64,000 nucleotides of DNA from positions 253,057-317,056 of the forward strand of contig ML210157.1 in assembly GCA_004369085.1 (NCBI GenBank). The letters run 5' to 3'. This document shows positions 44,529 through 57,235 of the stretch, piece by piece; within the stretch, counting starts at the first letter, position 1; every line of letters begins with the position of its first letter. The notes under the pieces are model-generated. The model saw nothing but the letters and a program-made list of their open reading frames with translations. It was not told where the DNA came from and ran no database searches. This DNA comes from Coprinopsis marcescibilis (taxonomy: Eukaryota; Basidiomycota; Agaricomycetes; Agaricales; Psathyrellaceae). Both the position numbers and the translations under genes were made by a program.

Positions 44529-47355
44529 GCCATTGCTCAACCTTTCAATTCAAAAATGAAGGTTTTGTGGCGTCGCCGGACGGCGCAGTCAGGGTTTGTG
44601 GGTATTGGCCGTCTCATTGCTCACGTACCGACAACACAATTATCAAGCGCCACGATACGAAGCAAGCACGCAACGCCATACGGCAACCAACAAATTCTAT
44701 GTATATACCGGAATGTTCGCCGATTTTTGCAACAACTCCTTCAGGCAACCTTTATCGTTTCAAGGCCTTCCCTTTGACTTTCCCCTTTACGACGTCTACA
44801 CCTTTTGCGGAACGGACCCGAACCAGGCTTCCACCTCTAGCTCTAATCACACACTTTGCCCCGCTTTGTCGCTGCATTATGCTCCCCTTTGAATTCCAAC
44901 CACCCCCTCCAGTGCAATCGACCAACCTAGCTGAGAACACTTTGGCATCCCAACGCACAACTTACAGCTAACCATGCGACGGGAGGGAAGGGGACCAACG
45001 GAACAGACCAACCGAGAAAACACCTTGTTATTCCCCGATCAACCATTAACGTTTGTTTTTCCCAATTGCATCTTGGAAGTTGGATACGTGATAGCATGAG
45101 GAAACGGCCTCCTCGGCTCAGCCCGTTATCAGTGGCCCGCTCAACGGCTTCGAACCCTGGACTGGTATGTGATACAAGAGAATACGTACGGCGAGTGCAC
45201 CTCTCGCCTCCTTTGGCAATCCTTTGGCCACGGTGTAAGAGGAGGGTGTAATTGAAACGCCTTATAGGTCGCGACGCATGAGAATGGTTGTCATACCGCG
45301 CCCGTCGCCTTTTTGATCTTCAATCTCGGAGGTGTGGTGTAAGCAGGTTGTAAGCATAAGCTTCGCGTGTGCTCACCAGCAACGGTGGGGAAGAAATTTC
45401 AAAAACTTTGTGGAGGTCCGTGAGCGACGGAGCATAGGAAAACATGCCAGCTGCCAACCCAAACCTCAACTGTCACCTGTGGCAGTTGCCAGTGGGCCAC
45501 GCTCAAAGAACACATCCTGCTTATGGCAACAATCTTTCCACAAACAGTTGATGCAAGCACGAGTCGGAGGGTTTGGCGCTCTCGAGAAAATCCGCGTGGA
45601 TGCCTGTCTTCTAGAAATATAACCATTTTGCCCGAGGTATGTAAGCCTGGTAAGGTTTCCTTTGACTTACGATGTACTTACTGAACTGTGGAGCCGGCAG
45701 CGTGGGACGTACGGTCCAATCACAGGTAGGAAGCATATGCCAGCGTTTATCCAGCGCTGACAACTACTCTTCTTCTACGCCGGGTATACGTATGTCTCCA
45801 ACGCTCTGGAGCTGCACCATAACAGACTATAACTTGACGAACCCACGATTGGAACACCATGCAAATGGCACAGACACCGAACCGGCGATCCCATGACTCA
45901 CAACATTCGACATGCACAATGGCGCCGAGAAGTCGCGATTTATTGGATTCTGACAGTGCTGGGAGAGAGATTCAGGCTTCAGCATAAGACAAGGCCAGAG
46001 GGATCCGCGCGCACGCTGGGGTAACGCCAGGCGAGGCGCTAGACCTGATTCGGGAACCATTAGTCCAAATATGTCGTCTGCAATACGGCAGAAGCCCACC
46101 ATTGTACTGCCATGGGCAGATCGTGCAAGATTGAAAATCCCTCCTACAGGGCTGCTCGCTCGCAGTGGTGCTAGTGATAGAAAGAAGAGAGATTCCATTC
46201 ATGAGAGCTTGGGTTAGATCGTCGATGGTTGAACGTACATTGTTCATTGTTCATTGCCTTTCCGATGAGGGGGCGGAACCTCGATTCCTCCAGCGCCCCT
46301 GAATCGCGCGAGGTTCCCGACCTGCAGCCGTTGGGCCCTGCCGAAGACGATGGACCTTCTTTGGCAGGCTTCCCATTTCCTAAGCTCTGTGTTCTTAAAT
46401 AGAATATGCGTACAGAGAAGGAGTCTCGAATACGAAGTTCAACGAGCTACTTACTTCCTTTCAATAAAACAAGAACGACGAAGGACGGCGCTAATGCATA
46501 AATGCAAGGTCAAAGTCGTCCGTAGAGTATAGTAAATATAATGCTAGAGTGCCATCATAGAATATGTGCAGTGGTCAGTCATCTTCAATACTCTTGGTCA
46601 TACGTGGCAAGAGTTAGATTCGTATGCTTCGTGCTTCCCGACTCGTCCGACGAGAACGATTGCCAAAATAGACCCCGAACCGCTGCCAAGGACCATGCAA
46701 TCTTCGGATGCACTTCTTGATTTTTTGGGGTGGCGCCACCGGTACAGCAGTGGACTTGCCTAAGCAATGGTAACAGACTTCCAATATACCAGACCAAGCG
46801 AATAACATTGTGCCTCTGATCTGATGCACTACTGCCAACCAGTGGGCAACCAATTGCCTAGAATCCTGTGCATGTAGACCAATCGGACGCCAGAGTATGA
46901 ACAAATTAGGCGCAATCAATTCAGAGAGACGCATATATACACTTTTGGACGAAACGAGTGGACGAACGTAGTTGTGTAAAACTACCAAGGAGAAAAACGA
47001 AAGATGTCCAATGTCAAAAAGGAGAGCGAAAAAGCGAATAGAATGGAAATGCGAAGACGGAGTGCGCGAAAGGAACGAGATAGGGGTACTTGAAGAGACA
47101 GTTGTAGTAAGGGAATCTCCGACTTGGAAGTGCGCGGTGCTAGGAGTAGACTAAAAGGATAGTGAGGTGTAGTCGTAATATTCAGGAGACAGCGTTCGAG
47201 AAGCGTGAAGGCGGGGCTAATTAGGCCTTGGCGAGGAGGATCGGTGGATATATGCGCGGTGGAAGCAGTCAATGATGCGCCTTCATTGACATCCAAATGC
47301 CGATTTTAAGGTTAAACTCAAGGTTTAGGCGCCAAGCGATACTGGAAGCAGAATT
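44529..47355. other. Gene-poor region, 2.8 kb
   Basis: Many ORFs of 60-130 codons occur on both strands, but none has a domain, signal peptide or splice-consistent extension. No repeat family was recognised. It could hold non-coding RNA or decayed sequence. Confidence 0.4.
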
Positions 47356-47959
47356 TTAGAATCCGGAGGCGAAGAACGGCATATAGGAGGCGAACGTACT
47401 GGGTGTGCAACCAAGGGAAATGAGGGCACCGAACGAGTTGCCGTTGCAGCAAACCGTTTGTTTAGAGCTGGCAAAGAACATCAGACAACACGGCGATAAC
47501 GCACGAAAAGTTGTTCGTACCAAGAGCTACCGCCAACACCAATGACATTAAGGGTGGTGCAGCCTAGGCCAACGATAGAGTTCAGAGGGAGTGCAATACC
47601 CAAAAGGCCGGCGATGAGTCCTGCCGATGAGTCGTTGGACGACGCCACCGAGTTGCCTAGTAGCATGTTGTGAGTGTATGCACAATTGAGAGATATGACA
47701 GCGCATACAGCACTTGACGGTTCCACCATTGCACTGAGAAACGTTGGAGGGTGCGGCACGAGCAGCGGCTAAGTAGGCAGTGAGTATCAGTTGCATCTCC
47801 AGAGGGTAAACGCGTACCGTGAGCTGGAGTTGCCCGCCGTCTGACTGGTGGCAGCGGGGACATTCCGCGTGCCATGCGCTGAGCGTTGATGCCCCTGGGG
47901 ATGGCAGCGGCGAAGGTGACGAACAGTGACAAAAGAGTGACGATGAAAGCGACCTTCAT
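47356..47959 (-). CDS. Class I hydrophobin
   Basis: Hydrophobins are secreted amphipathic proteins that coat aerial hyphae and fruiting bodies. Four exons (47959-47818, 47768-47709, 47656-47521, 47467-47356) give 149 aa. The signal peptide is about residues 1-19 (KVAFIVTLLSLFVTFAAA), followed by an Arg-rich spacer (RMARGMSPLPPVRRRATP). All eight cysteines are present in the hydrophobin pattern: CNGG..KCC, VGLGC, GSSC, TVCC, SLGC. The two CC doublets and the long spacing between the third and fourth Cys indicate class I. Introns of 49-53 nt split codons consistently. The Arg-rich stretch could be a propeptide site, which is a guess. Confidence 0.95.
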
Positions 47960-48043
47960 AGCGGCGAGGAGGGTGGAGATGGATAGAGAAGGAAAGGGGG
48001 AAGGAAGAAATATAGGCAAAGCGTGTCAATCCCAGGGTCCCAG

Positions 48044-48052
48044 TTTTTATAT
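48044..48052 (-). promoter_or_regulatory. TATA box of the hydrophobin gene
   Basis: ATATAAAAA on the minus strand, about 85 bp before the ATG. This spacing fits a core promoter of a strongly induced gene. Confidence 0.6.
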
Positions 48053-49943
48053 CTGCGAGAACGCCGCTGGGCCGATACGTGAAGCAAACCGCAAAAGAAG
48101 CCCTGTCATATCAATCTTCTTAGGCGATCAAGCTTAAAAATCGGCTAATCCAAATGGACTAGCGTCTGCCCTGGCGTTGAAAAGGTAAGCGATTAGAAAA
48201 ATATTTTATTGCTCACCGCATTGATTCCAGAGAGAACTTGGTAGGATAAACGGCGTGAAACGCTGCTTTTTAGAAGTGTAAATTGTGCTGGCAATTGCGG
48301 ACTCGGAACAGGCCCCGCAGGAATTACGGCCTTTTTGTAAGATGCTCCACAGGGAGAGAAAATCGGAGAACTTCAAACTACCTCGGAAGTAATGACTGCT
48401 GGCAACGGCTCTGTCAAGTCAGAACGATCCGTCAACAAACTCCAGCCCAATACTTAGCACCCGTTCTATTTAGAGAATATCCTGTCAATGTTCAATCCAG
48501 ACCTCCGAGGGAGGGACCCACGAGGCAGGGTTCCTTGCGATTGTCAAGGACCCATTGTCACCATCGCTGGCCAGAACGAGTTGGTCGCCAAAGGTTCGTA
48601 CACTCGGGTAGCCAGCGCAGCGACGTTGGCCTAATATATTCAAACGCGGTTATTGTTATAGGTAATATCATTGCAGGGGCAACGGATGGTGAAAGTTTGC
48701 GCGAGCATCCGCAGCTGGGCGTTTGAATTCAAGGGGAGTTGTGGATGGTCTGTGCGCCAGGTCTCCCCGTTAATCGGAGTGTGAAATGCTTGATGGGTTT
48801 GACCTCCGGCACAAAAGCTCCGCGGCCTGATTCATGCCGCCGGCGGTTCAGTGTTTCCGACAATCCCACCAACAACATTTTGCAGAGCCTCTAAAAGGCC
48901 ATTGTGCTCAGATGACCGCTATTTCTGGCAATCAGCAGATTTCATAACATATGGCTGGTCCTGCGGTGTCAAGCGGACTTACGTTCTCCTAGGACACGTT
49001 TTTCTACCACCCTTGATGTCTAATCTGGCGTTATCACCCCTTTATCGTTCGAGAATACTAACCCGGCATTCTTAGCCATTCTTAGCACAATCTAACGAGA
49101 CTCCGCGATGTTCTTGAGGTAACATTGAGGTAAGAATCCTTTCCAATCGTACTTTCTTGCGCAGGACCGTTGATACAATTGAATAAAGCTCTCATGTGGT
49201 TAGATTTCGCAGTTGAGAATTCTTGACATCGCAGCATTTGTGGCGTTCAGTTTGAATAACTAGGATTCTTCATGACCCCTTGATTAACTGTTTCCATGAT
49301 GCGATCTCCTGATCATCTTTAGAATTGCCTACAATTGTGTTCGGATGTATATGTGCTTCGTGAAATTTCTTTGCTTGTGCTAACCATCGCACCAGATCCT
49401 TTCGCAACGGAACTCGTAATTCCGAATGGTCCTTCTCTGCATGGAGCTTCGGAAAACTTTCTCGTACTAGCTCATGCGCTCACGGAAAGCCTATGCGCAG
49501 CTCAATGACGTACCCTACCTGCAATCGTTCCGTATCGTCTGACCGAGCCAAAGGTCGGTTCTGCAGCGACAAGGTACGTGCTTTCCGAGCTTTCCCCAAC
49601 ATTCCTTTCACGTTTCGCAATGCCGCCGGAAGTGGTTCCCGAAGGATTGTTATCATGCACTAAGGATCCGGGCGGCCCCCAAAGAAGGACAGTAACATAT
49701 CATCATCTCAATCCACTTGATCCACGTCGTGAAATCTGTGGGTACGATGACTAAAGGAACCCCTTGGGCCCTGCTTCCACCTTTGGCAGCATCTGCGATG
49801 CACAACTAAAAGTGGCGAGAGGAGTCAGAATCCCATAAATTCAAAAGCCACATGAATAACAGAATCCGACGAGATTTATCCTTTCCTTGTCCCTCGCCCG
49901 TCCTCTTCCTTTTCACGATTTCCATTCGCCAGATTCGACTGCC
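48053..49943. other. Intergenic, no gene seen
   Basis: Upstream regions of the divergent hydrophobin and transporter genes. A plus-strand ORF at 48283-48726 is Arg-rich and unsupported. No transposon signature was seen. Confidence 0.45.
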
Positions 49944-52207
49944 ATGATCGTCCTCCAACCCGACTCCCGCGCTTGCTCCATCTCTGCGCCATCTACGGCT
50001 GAAGAAACAGTGGTCTCTGCGGCATCAACTCCTCTGAAAGATCGATCAGCTGCCGCATCTAAAGAATATATCCCGCAAGTCTTGGAAAAGGGATCGGCGT
50101 CGGTAAACACAAAGGAAGTGGACGTGGAGCGGTCTGAACAAGTGGCGGTGTCGTTTCCTGAAGGAGGGTTCAGAGCGTGGCTGGTAGTGTTCGGAGTGTG
50201 AGTTCTTCAAGCTTTTTTATTTACGGTTGCGACGAGTCCTTCGCCTCTACATCCCTGTCCAGCGCGTTTCTGACTCGTAACTCCATTTTTATCAACAGGT
50301 GGATCACGCAGTTCTGCAGCTTCGGGTGCGTACTTTGGGTCATGCCGAACGAACAGGGCTGTAGCCTTTACTGAATCTTCTCCGAATCGCAGGTATACGA
50401 ACGCCTACGGTGTATACAACGGTACGTAACTGATCGAAGCAAGGCAGATTCTTTCATTGCACACATGGGTCGACAGCACACAATGAATCTAACCTGGGAT
50501 CTTCTCAGATTACTACGTCCGGTACTACTTGGCAAACCACACTTCCGCGCAAATTAGGTGAGCGAACGCTCGAGCTTTGCAAGGGCTTGCCGGCGATAAG
50601 ATCCAACCGACGGTCGCTGATTGTTTCTGTTTCGTAGCTGGATTGGGAGTGTGCAGCTATGCTTGGTGCTTAGCATCGGCATCGTCTCGGGCAGGGCGTT
50701 CGACAGAGGATATTTGTTCGTCCAATCCACTGTTTTAAAGGGGTGTTTTCGCTAATGTTTTACCTACCAATTTAGCTACCATTTGATGATCGGAGGCTCG
50801 GTTCTCCTCGTGTTCTGCTTATTCATGCTGTCGATAACACAGCAGGGACAGCTGTACCAAGTCAGTGGTTCTCCATCCACGTCCCCCAATCATCTGACGC
50901 AGAAGCCCAGGTCTTCTTGCTGCAAGGAGTCGGGGTTGGAATCGCCATCGGCCTAATGTACATTCCGGGAGTAGGCATCGTCTCGCAATATTTCTCAAAG
51001 CGGAGATCCCTCGCCCTAGGCCTCTGCACATCAGTAAGTTGACAATCATCACCCCCGATAGTCGGATATTAGCAGTCCCCGTTGCTAATTATAACACGCA
51101 GGGCTCGGCACTGGGAGGCATGTTCCATCCCATCATCCTAAACAGGTGGTTCCACGGCTCGCTCGGATTCCATAACGGCGTCCGGGCGAGCGCAGGGCTG
51201 AACGGCGGGCTGCTGCTCATCGCCCTCCTCATCATGCGCACCCGCCCGTTCCCATCTAAAAAGCACGATTTGAGTGCTGTCAAGAGCTTTCAAGTCTTTT
51301 TGAAGGACGTGCCGTATGCTATCACGGTCTTTGGGTGAGTCTGGGTTTATTTTCACTCGTTGTGCGGGGGTTCTGCGTTGGTAGTAGTTTGGAAGGGCGT
51401 GGATGCTGACTTTTGAAGGATAGGACACTATCTGTGCTGGCGGGGCTGTATTACCCTATTTTCTTCCTGCAACTTAATGCGATTAAGAACGGGATCAGTC
51501 CTGATCTTGCCTTTTATACGGTAGGTCACTGTCTCCCCCGCGCTGGCTGAGAGGATGCTGATCTCATTTTTTCTTGCGTTGCTGAAGCTGGCCATCCTGA
51601 ACGGCGCCAGCGCATTCGGCCGCGTAATCCCAAACCTGTTCGTATACCGATTCGGCGCGTTCAACATCGTGATCCCCTGCGTGTTCGTCGCTGCCATACT
51701 TGTGTTTTGCACCCTAAAAGTCGACAATGCTGCTGGGACGATGGTGTTCGCCATCCTGTACGGATTCTTTTCGGGAGCGTGTAAGTCCGATGCTCTGTTG
51801 TCCTCCTTTCCAAGCACTGCTGACCAAACCCTTTTACGCCAGACGCAAGTCTGCTGCCGCCAATGATCAATTCGCTTTCGAAGAGTGATAGCGAGATTGG
51901 TTCACGGCTCGGAGTGTGCTTTACATTCACAGGTGCGTCTCCAAGTCTTTTTTTCTCGAACGTAATAATAATTCTTTTTTAGGACTGGGCGGCTTGATAG
52001 GTATAAATCGTTGTTCTTATGGCGTCTGTGCTATGAGCTGACGCATATGTCATGTTAGGAACGCCGATTGCTGGCGTCCTGCTTGGGTCCAAATTCTTGT
52101 GGTGGAGGCCGATAGTGTTCGCGGGTACGTGCGTGACTGTCGGGCTCATCTGCTTTGTGACGACCAGGATTATGAAATCCAAGGAACGGGGCACGCAGAG
52201 GCTGTGA
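49944..52207 (+). CDS. MFS monocarboxylate-transporter-like permease
   Basis: Thirteen exons (49944-50197, 50299-50325, 50393-50421, 50509-50557, 50638-50715, 50776-50860, 50911-51033, 51102-51334, 51424-51520, 51588-51780, 51843-51932, 51983-52000, 52059-52207) give 474 aa. A cytosolic N terminus of about 70 residues precedes FPEGGFRAWLVVFGVWITQF, the typical start of helix 1 in MCT/Mch-type fungal porters. Further signatures are YTNAYGVYNDYYVRYYL, WIGSVQLCLVLSIGIVSGR and the central RRSLALGLCTSGSALGGMFHP. FGRVIPNLFVYRFG and LGGLIGTPIAG follow. About 12 helices are implied. Plasma-membrane location is usual for the family. The substrate cannot be told. Exon phases all agree. Confidence 0.92.
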
Positions 52208-52517
52208 TGAGACTGTCGCTGCCGCCCCACTATTCTATTCACGAATTTTGTCGTCTCTTGACAATGACTCGGATGTATATGCTGCCGGAAAACCAATGGT
52301 CCCGCAACTACAGTACGCATACTACTTAATGGCTCTACCATCCCATCCTAGAGCAGTATCTTATCAGCCCCGCATGTATTACGCCTCCTAGATTACCATT
52401 TCCTAATTCGAGAAAAAAACCTCCAACGGTTCGCTTCCAGGTACCACCACATAACTGACGTTAAAAAGTTCGTAAATATCGTTACATCTCGTACAAACGC
52501 CTTCAAGCCCGCATATA
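52208..52517. other. Convergent 3' intergenic region
   Basis: Shared 3' flanks of the transporter gene and the minus-strand F-box gene. Nothing else was seen. Confidence 0.5.
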
Positions 52518-54147
52518 TCACGGCACGGTAAACGGAACGACACTATCTGGATCCAGATGGCACGAGCCGCCTGAAGGCTGGCCGGTGCTCCAGACGAACG
52601 ACTTCATGTTCGTCCTCAGCCAGCTCGCGTCCTCCGGCACCAACACAGGTCCACCTCCACTCACAAAAATGTCCGCAACATCCGTCACGCTAAACCCCTC
52701 ATCCACCCGGCGCGTGGCGAGGTCCATGCGCGTCTCGGCCATGCGGCGCAGCCCCACGCCCGTAAAGTTCTCGCAGTCCTGCAGGTGCAGCTCCCGCAGG
52801 CTGGGGCAGCTGAAGCGCGGGAGGAGCGGCTCGTCGTCTGCAAAGAGCGAGAGCACCCCGTCGTTGAAGCCGTCGCAGTTGCGGATGGCGAGCACCTCGC
52901 CGTCCCAGAAGCAGAGGAGGTCTTCGATGTCCTGGTCGATGGCTATGTCGGCGAGCTCGAGGAACATGGGCTGTGGGACGTAGGGGAGGGCGTCGATGGG
53001 GATGTTGCGGAGCATGACGTAGGTCGGGTTGAGGTTCGCGAGGTCGAAGAGCGCCTTGGTAGAGGCGTGGTTGAGGTCTTCGAGGATGAGGTCGGCGACG
53101 TCGATGGTGACTGGTGGGGTCCCCGGCGGAAGGCGGAGGGTGGTGCAGAATTCGACGTCGCGGATGGTGAGCACTTCAAGCTCGGGCAGCTTGCCGAGGA
53201 ATTCTAGCGTCTCTACGAGAGAGAGCTGGCCTTGGGTGTCGTCTGTATGCTGGAGACGCTCGATTGAGAGAGACTTGAGTCGGGAGAGGACGATGGCCCA
53301 TGAATACTGATCCTGGCACATGGTCATAAAGTTCCGTCCGTCGATTTTCATTGCGGTGAGAGAGGGTGGCCAGTGGGTCGAGGGAAGGAACCGGGGGATT
53401 GCCGTGTCGTTATTCGGGCCGTCATCGGCGTCACAGTGCAGAGCGAGGCGTTGGAGGTTGGCCTGCGTGCGGGGCTGGTACCGGAAGCGGGAGATGAGCG
53501 GAAGGGAGGAGCTCTGGCTGAGGTGGAAGTAGATGTCGTGGAACCGCTTCAGGTGGCACTCAATCACGTCCATGAACAGCGACACGTTCAGGGCTTCTTG
53601 CGTGTCGTACGGCACATTGTATGTTTTGCGGACCACGGCGAGAATGAGTGGAAGGTCTCGGGATCGTTGGATGTATGCCCGAAGGTTGGATAGAGACGCC
53701 AGAGGGTCCTTTCCATCCACGAAAACGGCGGGGCGCGTCCAGAAGGCGGGAGAGTCGAGAATTATTCCCCGCCAGTGCCTGCAGACTGCGGACGGAGTGT
53801 AGGGGAATTGGCAGAATATGCGCATGAGACCTTTCCAGGAGCGTGCGCGGAGAGAGGTGGGCTGCGCAGAGTAGGCTTCTGGGTGAAGCGTGAACATCAG
53901 CCAGTCGTTGTGCGCTATCTTGAAGATGATTTCCAGCAGCTCCACTGGCAGATCATGGACCGTCGTTGTCGCTCGACGAGGCAGGTCGGCCACTATCGAT
54001 AGTTTGGAAAGGCTGAGGACCTCGTTTCTGACGTCCTCCACGTCATTTTCGCTGTAGCTGAGGCGCAGTTCCTGTAGCAAGCGTCAGTAGGATGGAGAAC
54101 TGCAACACAGATGCACGTACACCAGGAGGTAGCTTTCTCAACGCCAT
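52518..54147 (-). CDS. F-box protein
   Basis: A 27-nt first exon (54147-54121, encoding MALRKLPPG) and a long exon (54071-52518) give 526 aa. The F-box is at residues about 40-115: VHDLPVELLEIIFKIAHNDW, then the agaric-type insert and PSAVCRHWRGIILDSPAFWT. Repeats with leucine spacing follow (RLKSLSIERL, LPELEVLTIRDVEF, CPSLRELHLQDCENFTGVGL). This is a typical SCF substrate receptor of mushrooms. The target is unknown. GC content is high in the 3' half (52680-53250), and the antisense Ser/Pro ORF there is a composition artefact. The start is 171 bp from the divergent Nudix gene. Confidence 0.85.
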
Positions 54148-54318
54148 CGGCGTGCGTCTGGCGCACCCAGAGAATGTGAAGCAGCATCATAAAGACGGCA
54201 CCAGCATTATATCGCAGACGCCATGTCTTTCAATTGATCTTGTCTCGTCGATCCATCCCAGTTCGCGGTGAACAGTGAACAGCCGCCGTCTTGTTCCCGC
54301 AAAGTTCCCAAACAGGAA

Positions 54319-55751
54319 ATGTCGCGCGACGGTCCCGGCGGAAGAAAAGCTCCCTCCAAAATGCCACCACCAGCGGGAACTGCCAATTTGTCGTTCTTGC
54401 AGATAGTCGACCTGTGCGACAATGTCGAACTGCGCCGCGATGCTCCCGATGTCTTGTATGATGCAAAATTCCATGAAGCAGAGCAACTGACACCTTTCGC
54501 CTTGACAGAGGATGTCGACAGTCCTATAATAGGCCTGTTGAGGCCTCAGATCATCCAGGAGCTCGTTGCCGACAACGAACGGAATCGGACTCTGCAAAAG
54601 TTGGAGGTCTGGAAGCTGTCCTTGGATCGCTCAGACCATCGTGTCCTGAGCAACGGGAGGTCCATCGGCCCTTGTGTCAGCTTCCACCACTGGGTCGACA
54701 CGCACACCAAGCGGACTGCGGCTCTGAAGGATATATGCGAGCGATGGCGCGACTCGGGCCTGTTCAACGATGTCTGCGGTCCCAAGAAGTGGAGAAACGA
54801 GATGTACCCGATCTACGCCGATCCGTTTGGTGTCCATGATCACCCTTCCACTGAAGGTCGATCCTTGAACTATGTTTTCGAGATGGAACGTTCTGCGTGT
54901 GCATTGTTCGGGGTCATCACATATGGCGTCCATATGACAATTTACGAGAACGTCGTCGATGATCAAGGTCACAAGAGCATTCGTGTGTGGGTTCCGACAC
55001 GAGCGTTAACGAAACCAACGTATGTCCTGCTGCTCTGTTCTCGGGACTGATCCGGATCTTTTTCTAACAGATGGCCAGGATATTTGGACAACACCGTTGC
55101 TGGTGGAATCCCAAGCGGGATGTCTCCCTTTGAGTCTCTGGTCAAGGAGTGCATGGAGGAGGCCAGCTTGCCCGATCACGTTGTCCGAGACAGTATTATG
55201 GCCGTTGGCGCCATAAGCTATTTCTTCAGGTTAGTCTCTCCCGTTTTGACTTTGTGATTTCCGCCTTTGAACTCGCCACAGGACATCAAAAGGATGGCTC
55301 CAACCAGAGGTCGAGTATGTAGCCAAGCTGTCGTTCTCCCCTTCCGCTCAATAATTCGTTGATAGATATGTCTACAACATCGCCATCCCCCCGGGCGTTG
55401 ACCCCTCTATCTTTGAACCGAAACCATTGGACGGAGAGGTGGAATCCTTCGAGGTCGGTGTTCCATTATCGGCCTCGCCGTTCATGTTGTTCTAATGGCT
55501 ATGTCATGACAGTTAATGACCCAGGAACGTGTTATCGAGCAGCTGCGAGCCGGCAAATTCAAACCCAACTGTGGGATGGGTAAGCTGCCCATCACGTCCA
55601 TGCCATGTCCTCGCTGATAGTTCTTTTTGTTCCAGTCCTCATCGATCTGTTCATCAGACTTGGCTTCATCACGCCTGACAATGAACCCGACTTTATGAAG
55701 ATCGCTACTCGGCTCCACGGTCAATTCGACTATTCAAAGTGGAAGCAGTGA
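54319..55751 (+). CDS. Nudix hydrolase with DUF4743 N-terminal domain (YJR142W-like)
   Basis: Six exons (54319-55019, 55071-55229, 55282-55314, 55366-55453, 55513-55579, 55636-55751) give 387 aa. The N-terminal DUF4743-like half contains FLQIVDLCDNVEL, RSIGPCVSF and KDICERWRDSGLF. The Nudix half has YLDNTVAGGIPSGMSPFESL, then VKECMEEASL. In the Nudix box the usual first Glu is Met and the final Gly is Ser, while the metal-binding EE pair is kept. The family (yeast YJR142W, plant NUDT20/24) hydrolyses damaged forms of thiamine diphosphate to monophosphates. C-terminal FIRLGFITPDNEPDFMKIA is also typical. ATG 54319 is the first true start. It is head-to-head with the F-box gene. Confidence 0.88.
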
Positions 55752-56112
55752 ACTTCTCTCGATGCTTAGCTCCCTGCTAGCCACCCCGACCTAGTCGTGG
55801 CAATCGCTGTACAGAAATATCGCTTGATGTTCGAATGCAAAGCGCTTTCGCTCTTTCTCAACCACCCGATGCTCATCTCATGAGAGACCCGGCCAGATTT
55901 GGAACATACCACCTGACATGACGTAGACGCATAAGTGTAGGATATTCCATATAGAACCCGGGGTATTGTATTTATCGAGTTTTAACGCCTCTATCTCGCT
56001 TCCCGGCACGTTGTTTCCCAAGTCAATAATTGGCTTACGTTCATTGGCTGCACATATATAAAGGGGAGCACAGGAAACCGAGACTGACCCTTCCCCAACG
56101 CTAACAGCTAAC
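55752..56112. promoter_or_regulatory. Intergenic with TATA box of peroxidase 1
   Basis: TATATAAA at 56054-56061 lies about 52 bp before the ATG at 56113, and a pyrimidine-rich segment follows it. No gene was seen. Confidence 0.55.
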
Positions 56113-57235
56113 ATGGTCCTCGAACCGCTAGGCAAGCTCTTCAACACTGCTGCTGTCCTTTCATGGGACGCTTCCCTCACGCTCACCAACACTTTGCGGT
56201 GGAATCGGAAGGTGGGGCAGGTCACCCCTGCAGGATGTCCTGGCGCTGGCGGCAAATGGCCCGAGTTCATCCCCCCAAAGGAGGGTGACAGTCGGTGCTC
56301 GTGCCCCGCTCTCAACGCAATGGCAAACCACGGTAAGCATCGCCCCCACCTCCCACCTCCTCTCACATACCCAACAATGCCCCCGCACCCTCCCGTGCCC
56401 ACCCGCCAACCTACACAGGCATCCTACCCCGCGACGGCAAGAACATAAAGTTCACAGAGATGAACCAAAAGATCCGCGAGACCTACAACTTTGCAGCCAG
56501 CTTTTGCTACTTTGTGCCTAACTACGCTGCGACCATGCTCAAGAAGGACTACGCCAATGACACCTTTGACCTCGTCGACCTCGACCTGCACAACGGGATC
56601 GAGCATGATGCTTCCCTGTGCCGTGAGTGGCCCGAGTTCACCGCGATCGCTGAGTGTAATAGGGGTTAACTTGATCTCGTGGGGTTTGCAGGACAGGACT
56701 CTGCGCTCGTTCCGGACCAGAGCAAGCCGCATGCGCCGTTCATCCGCGAGCTGCTCGACAGCGCGTCCGGGAAAGATAACGACGGGAACAGGCTTTTGAC
56801 GATCGAGGACCTCACCAAGTATTCCACCAAGCGGCGCGTCGAGGCGCGCGAGACCAACCCCGACTTTACCCTCGCCAAAGTCCACAAGACCTTTGGCAGC
56901 TCCAAGTAAGTCGTTGCCCTGCATAACCTTTATGGTTAAGCTTCAAACAAACCTTCTTTTTAACTTTTAAACTTTTTAGCTCTTCGACGCTGCTGACGAT
57001 ATTCGGGGGGCGCGTGGATGATCTGGAGACTATTTTGCTGGAGGAGCGGCTTCCGGATGGGTGGGAGTCGAGGATCCTGGCGCCGATGGGGCTGACCGTG
57101 ATCACGTTCAATCTGACGGTGCTGAGGGTGGAGAGAGGGATCGATGAGGAGAAGTTTATCGCGGACCGGGAAGCGGCTGGTGCTACTCCAAAGGACCCCG
57201 CGGAGACTGCTGCTGCCGCTGAGACCCTGTCGTAA
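56113..57235 (+). CDS. Heme-thiolate peroxidase (chloroperoxidase/peroxygenase family), copy 1
   Basis: Members use H2O2 and a Cys-ligated heme for halogenation, peroxidation or oxyfunctionalisation. Four exons (56113-56332, 56419-56622, 56692-56905, 56980-57235) give 297 aa, the short type. There is no signal peptide, so it is likely intracellular. Heme-ligand region: GDSRCSCPALNAMANHGILP, with the proximal Cys in SCP rather than the usual PCP and an extra Cys two residues before it. The distal acid-base motif is GIEHDASL (Glu-His-Asp). ARETNPDF and GWESRILAPMGLT are conserved further on. Intron positions match copy 2. Amino-acid identity to copy 2 is high, so this is a tandem duplicate. The substrate is unknown. 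Confidence 0.92.

Noticed and set aside
45140..45170. B-box-like GGTTCGAA on the minus strand suggesting a tRNA
   Set aside because: The flanking bases cannot form a T-stem and no A box or anticodon arm lies at the right distance.
45827..46250. Minus-strand ORFs with hydrophobic and Cys residues
   Set aside because: No signal peptide, spacing pattern or homolog recognised, and two frames overlap with equal quality.
47481..47796. Separate ORFs within the hydrophobin locus
   Set aside because: They are intron read-through versions of hydrophobin exons. The spliced model restores all eight cysteines.
52785..53310. Glu/Val/Asp-rich and Ser-rich ORFs opposite the F-box gene
   Set aside because: Composition artefacts of a GC-rich coding region. 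The minus-strand protein has F-box and leucine-rich motifs.
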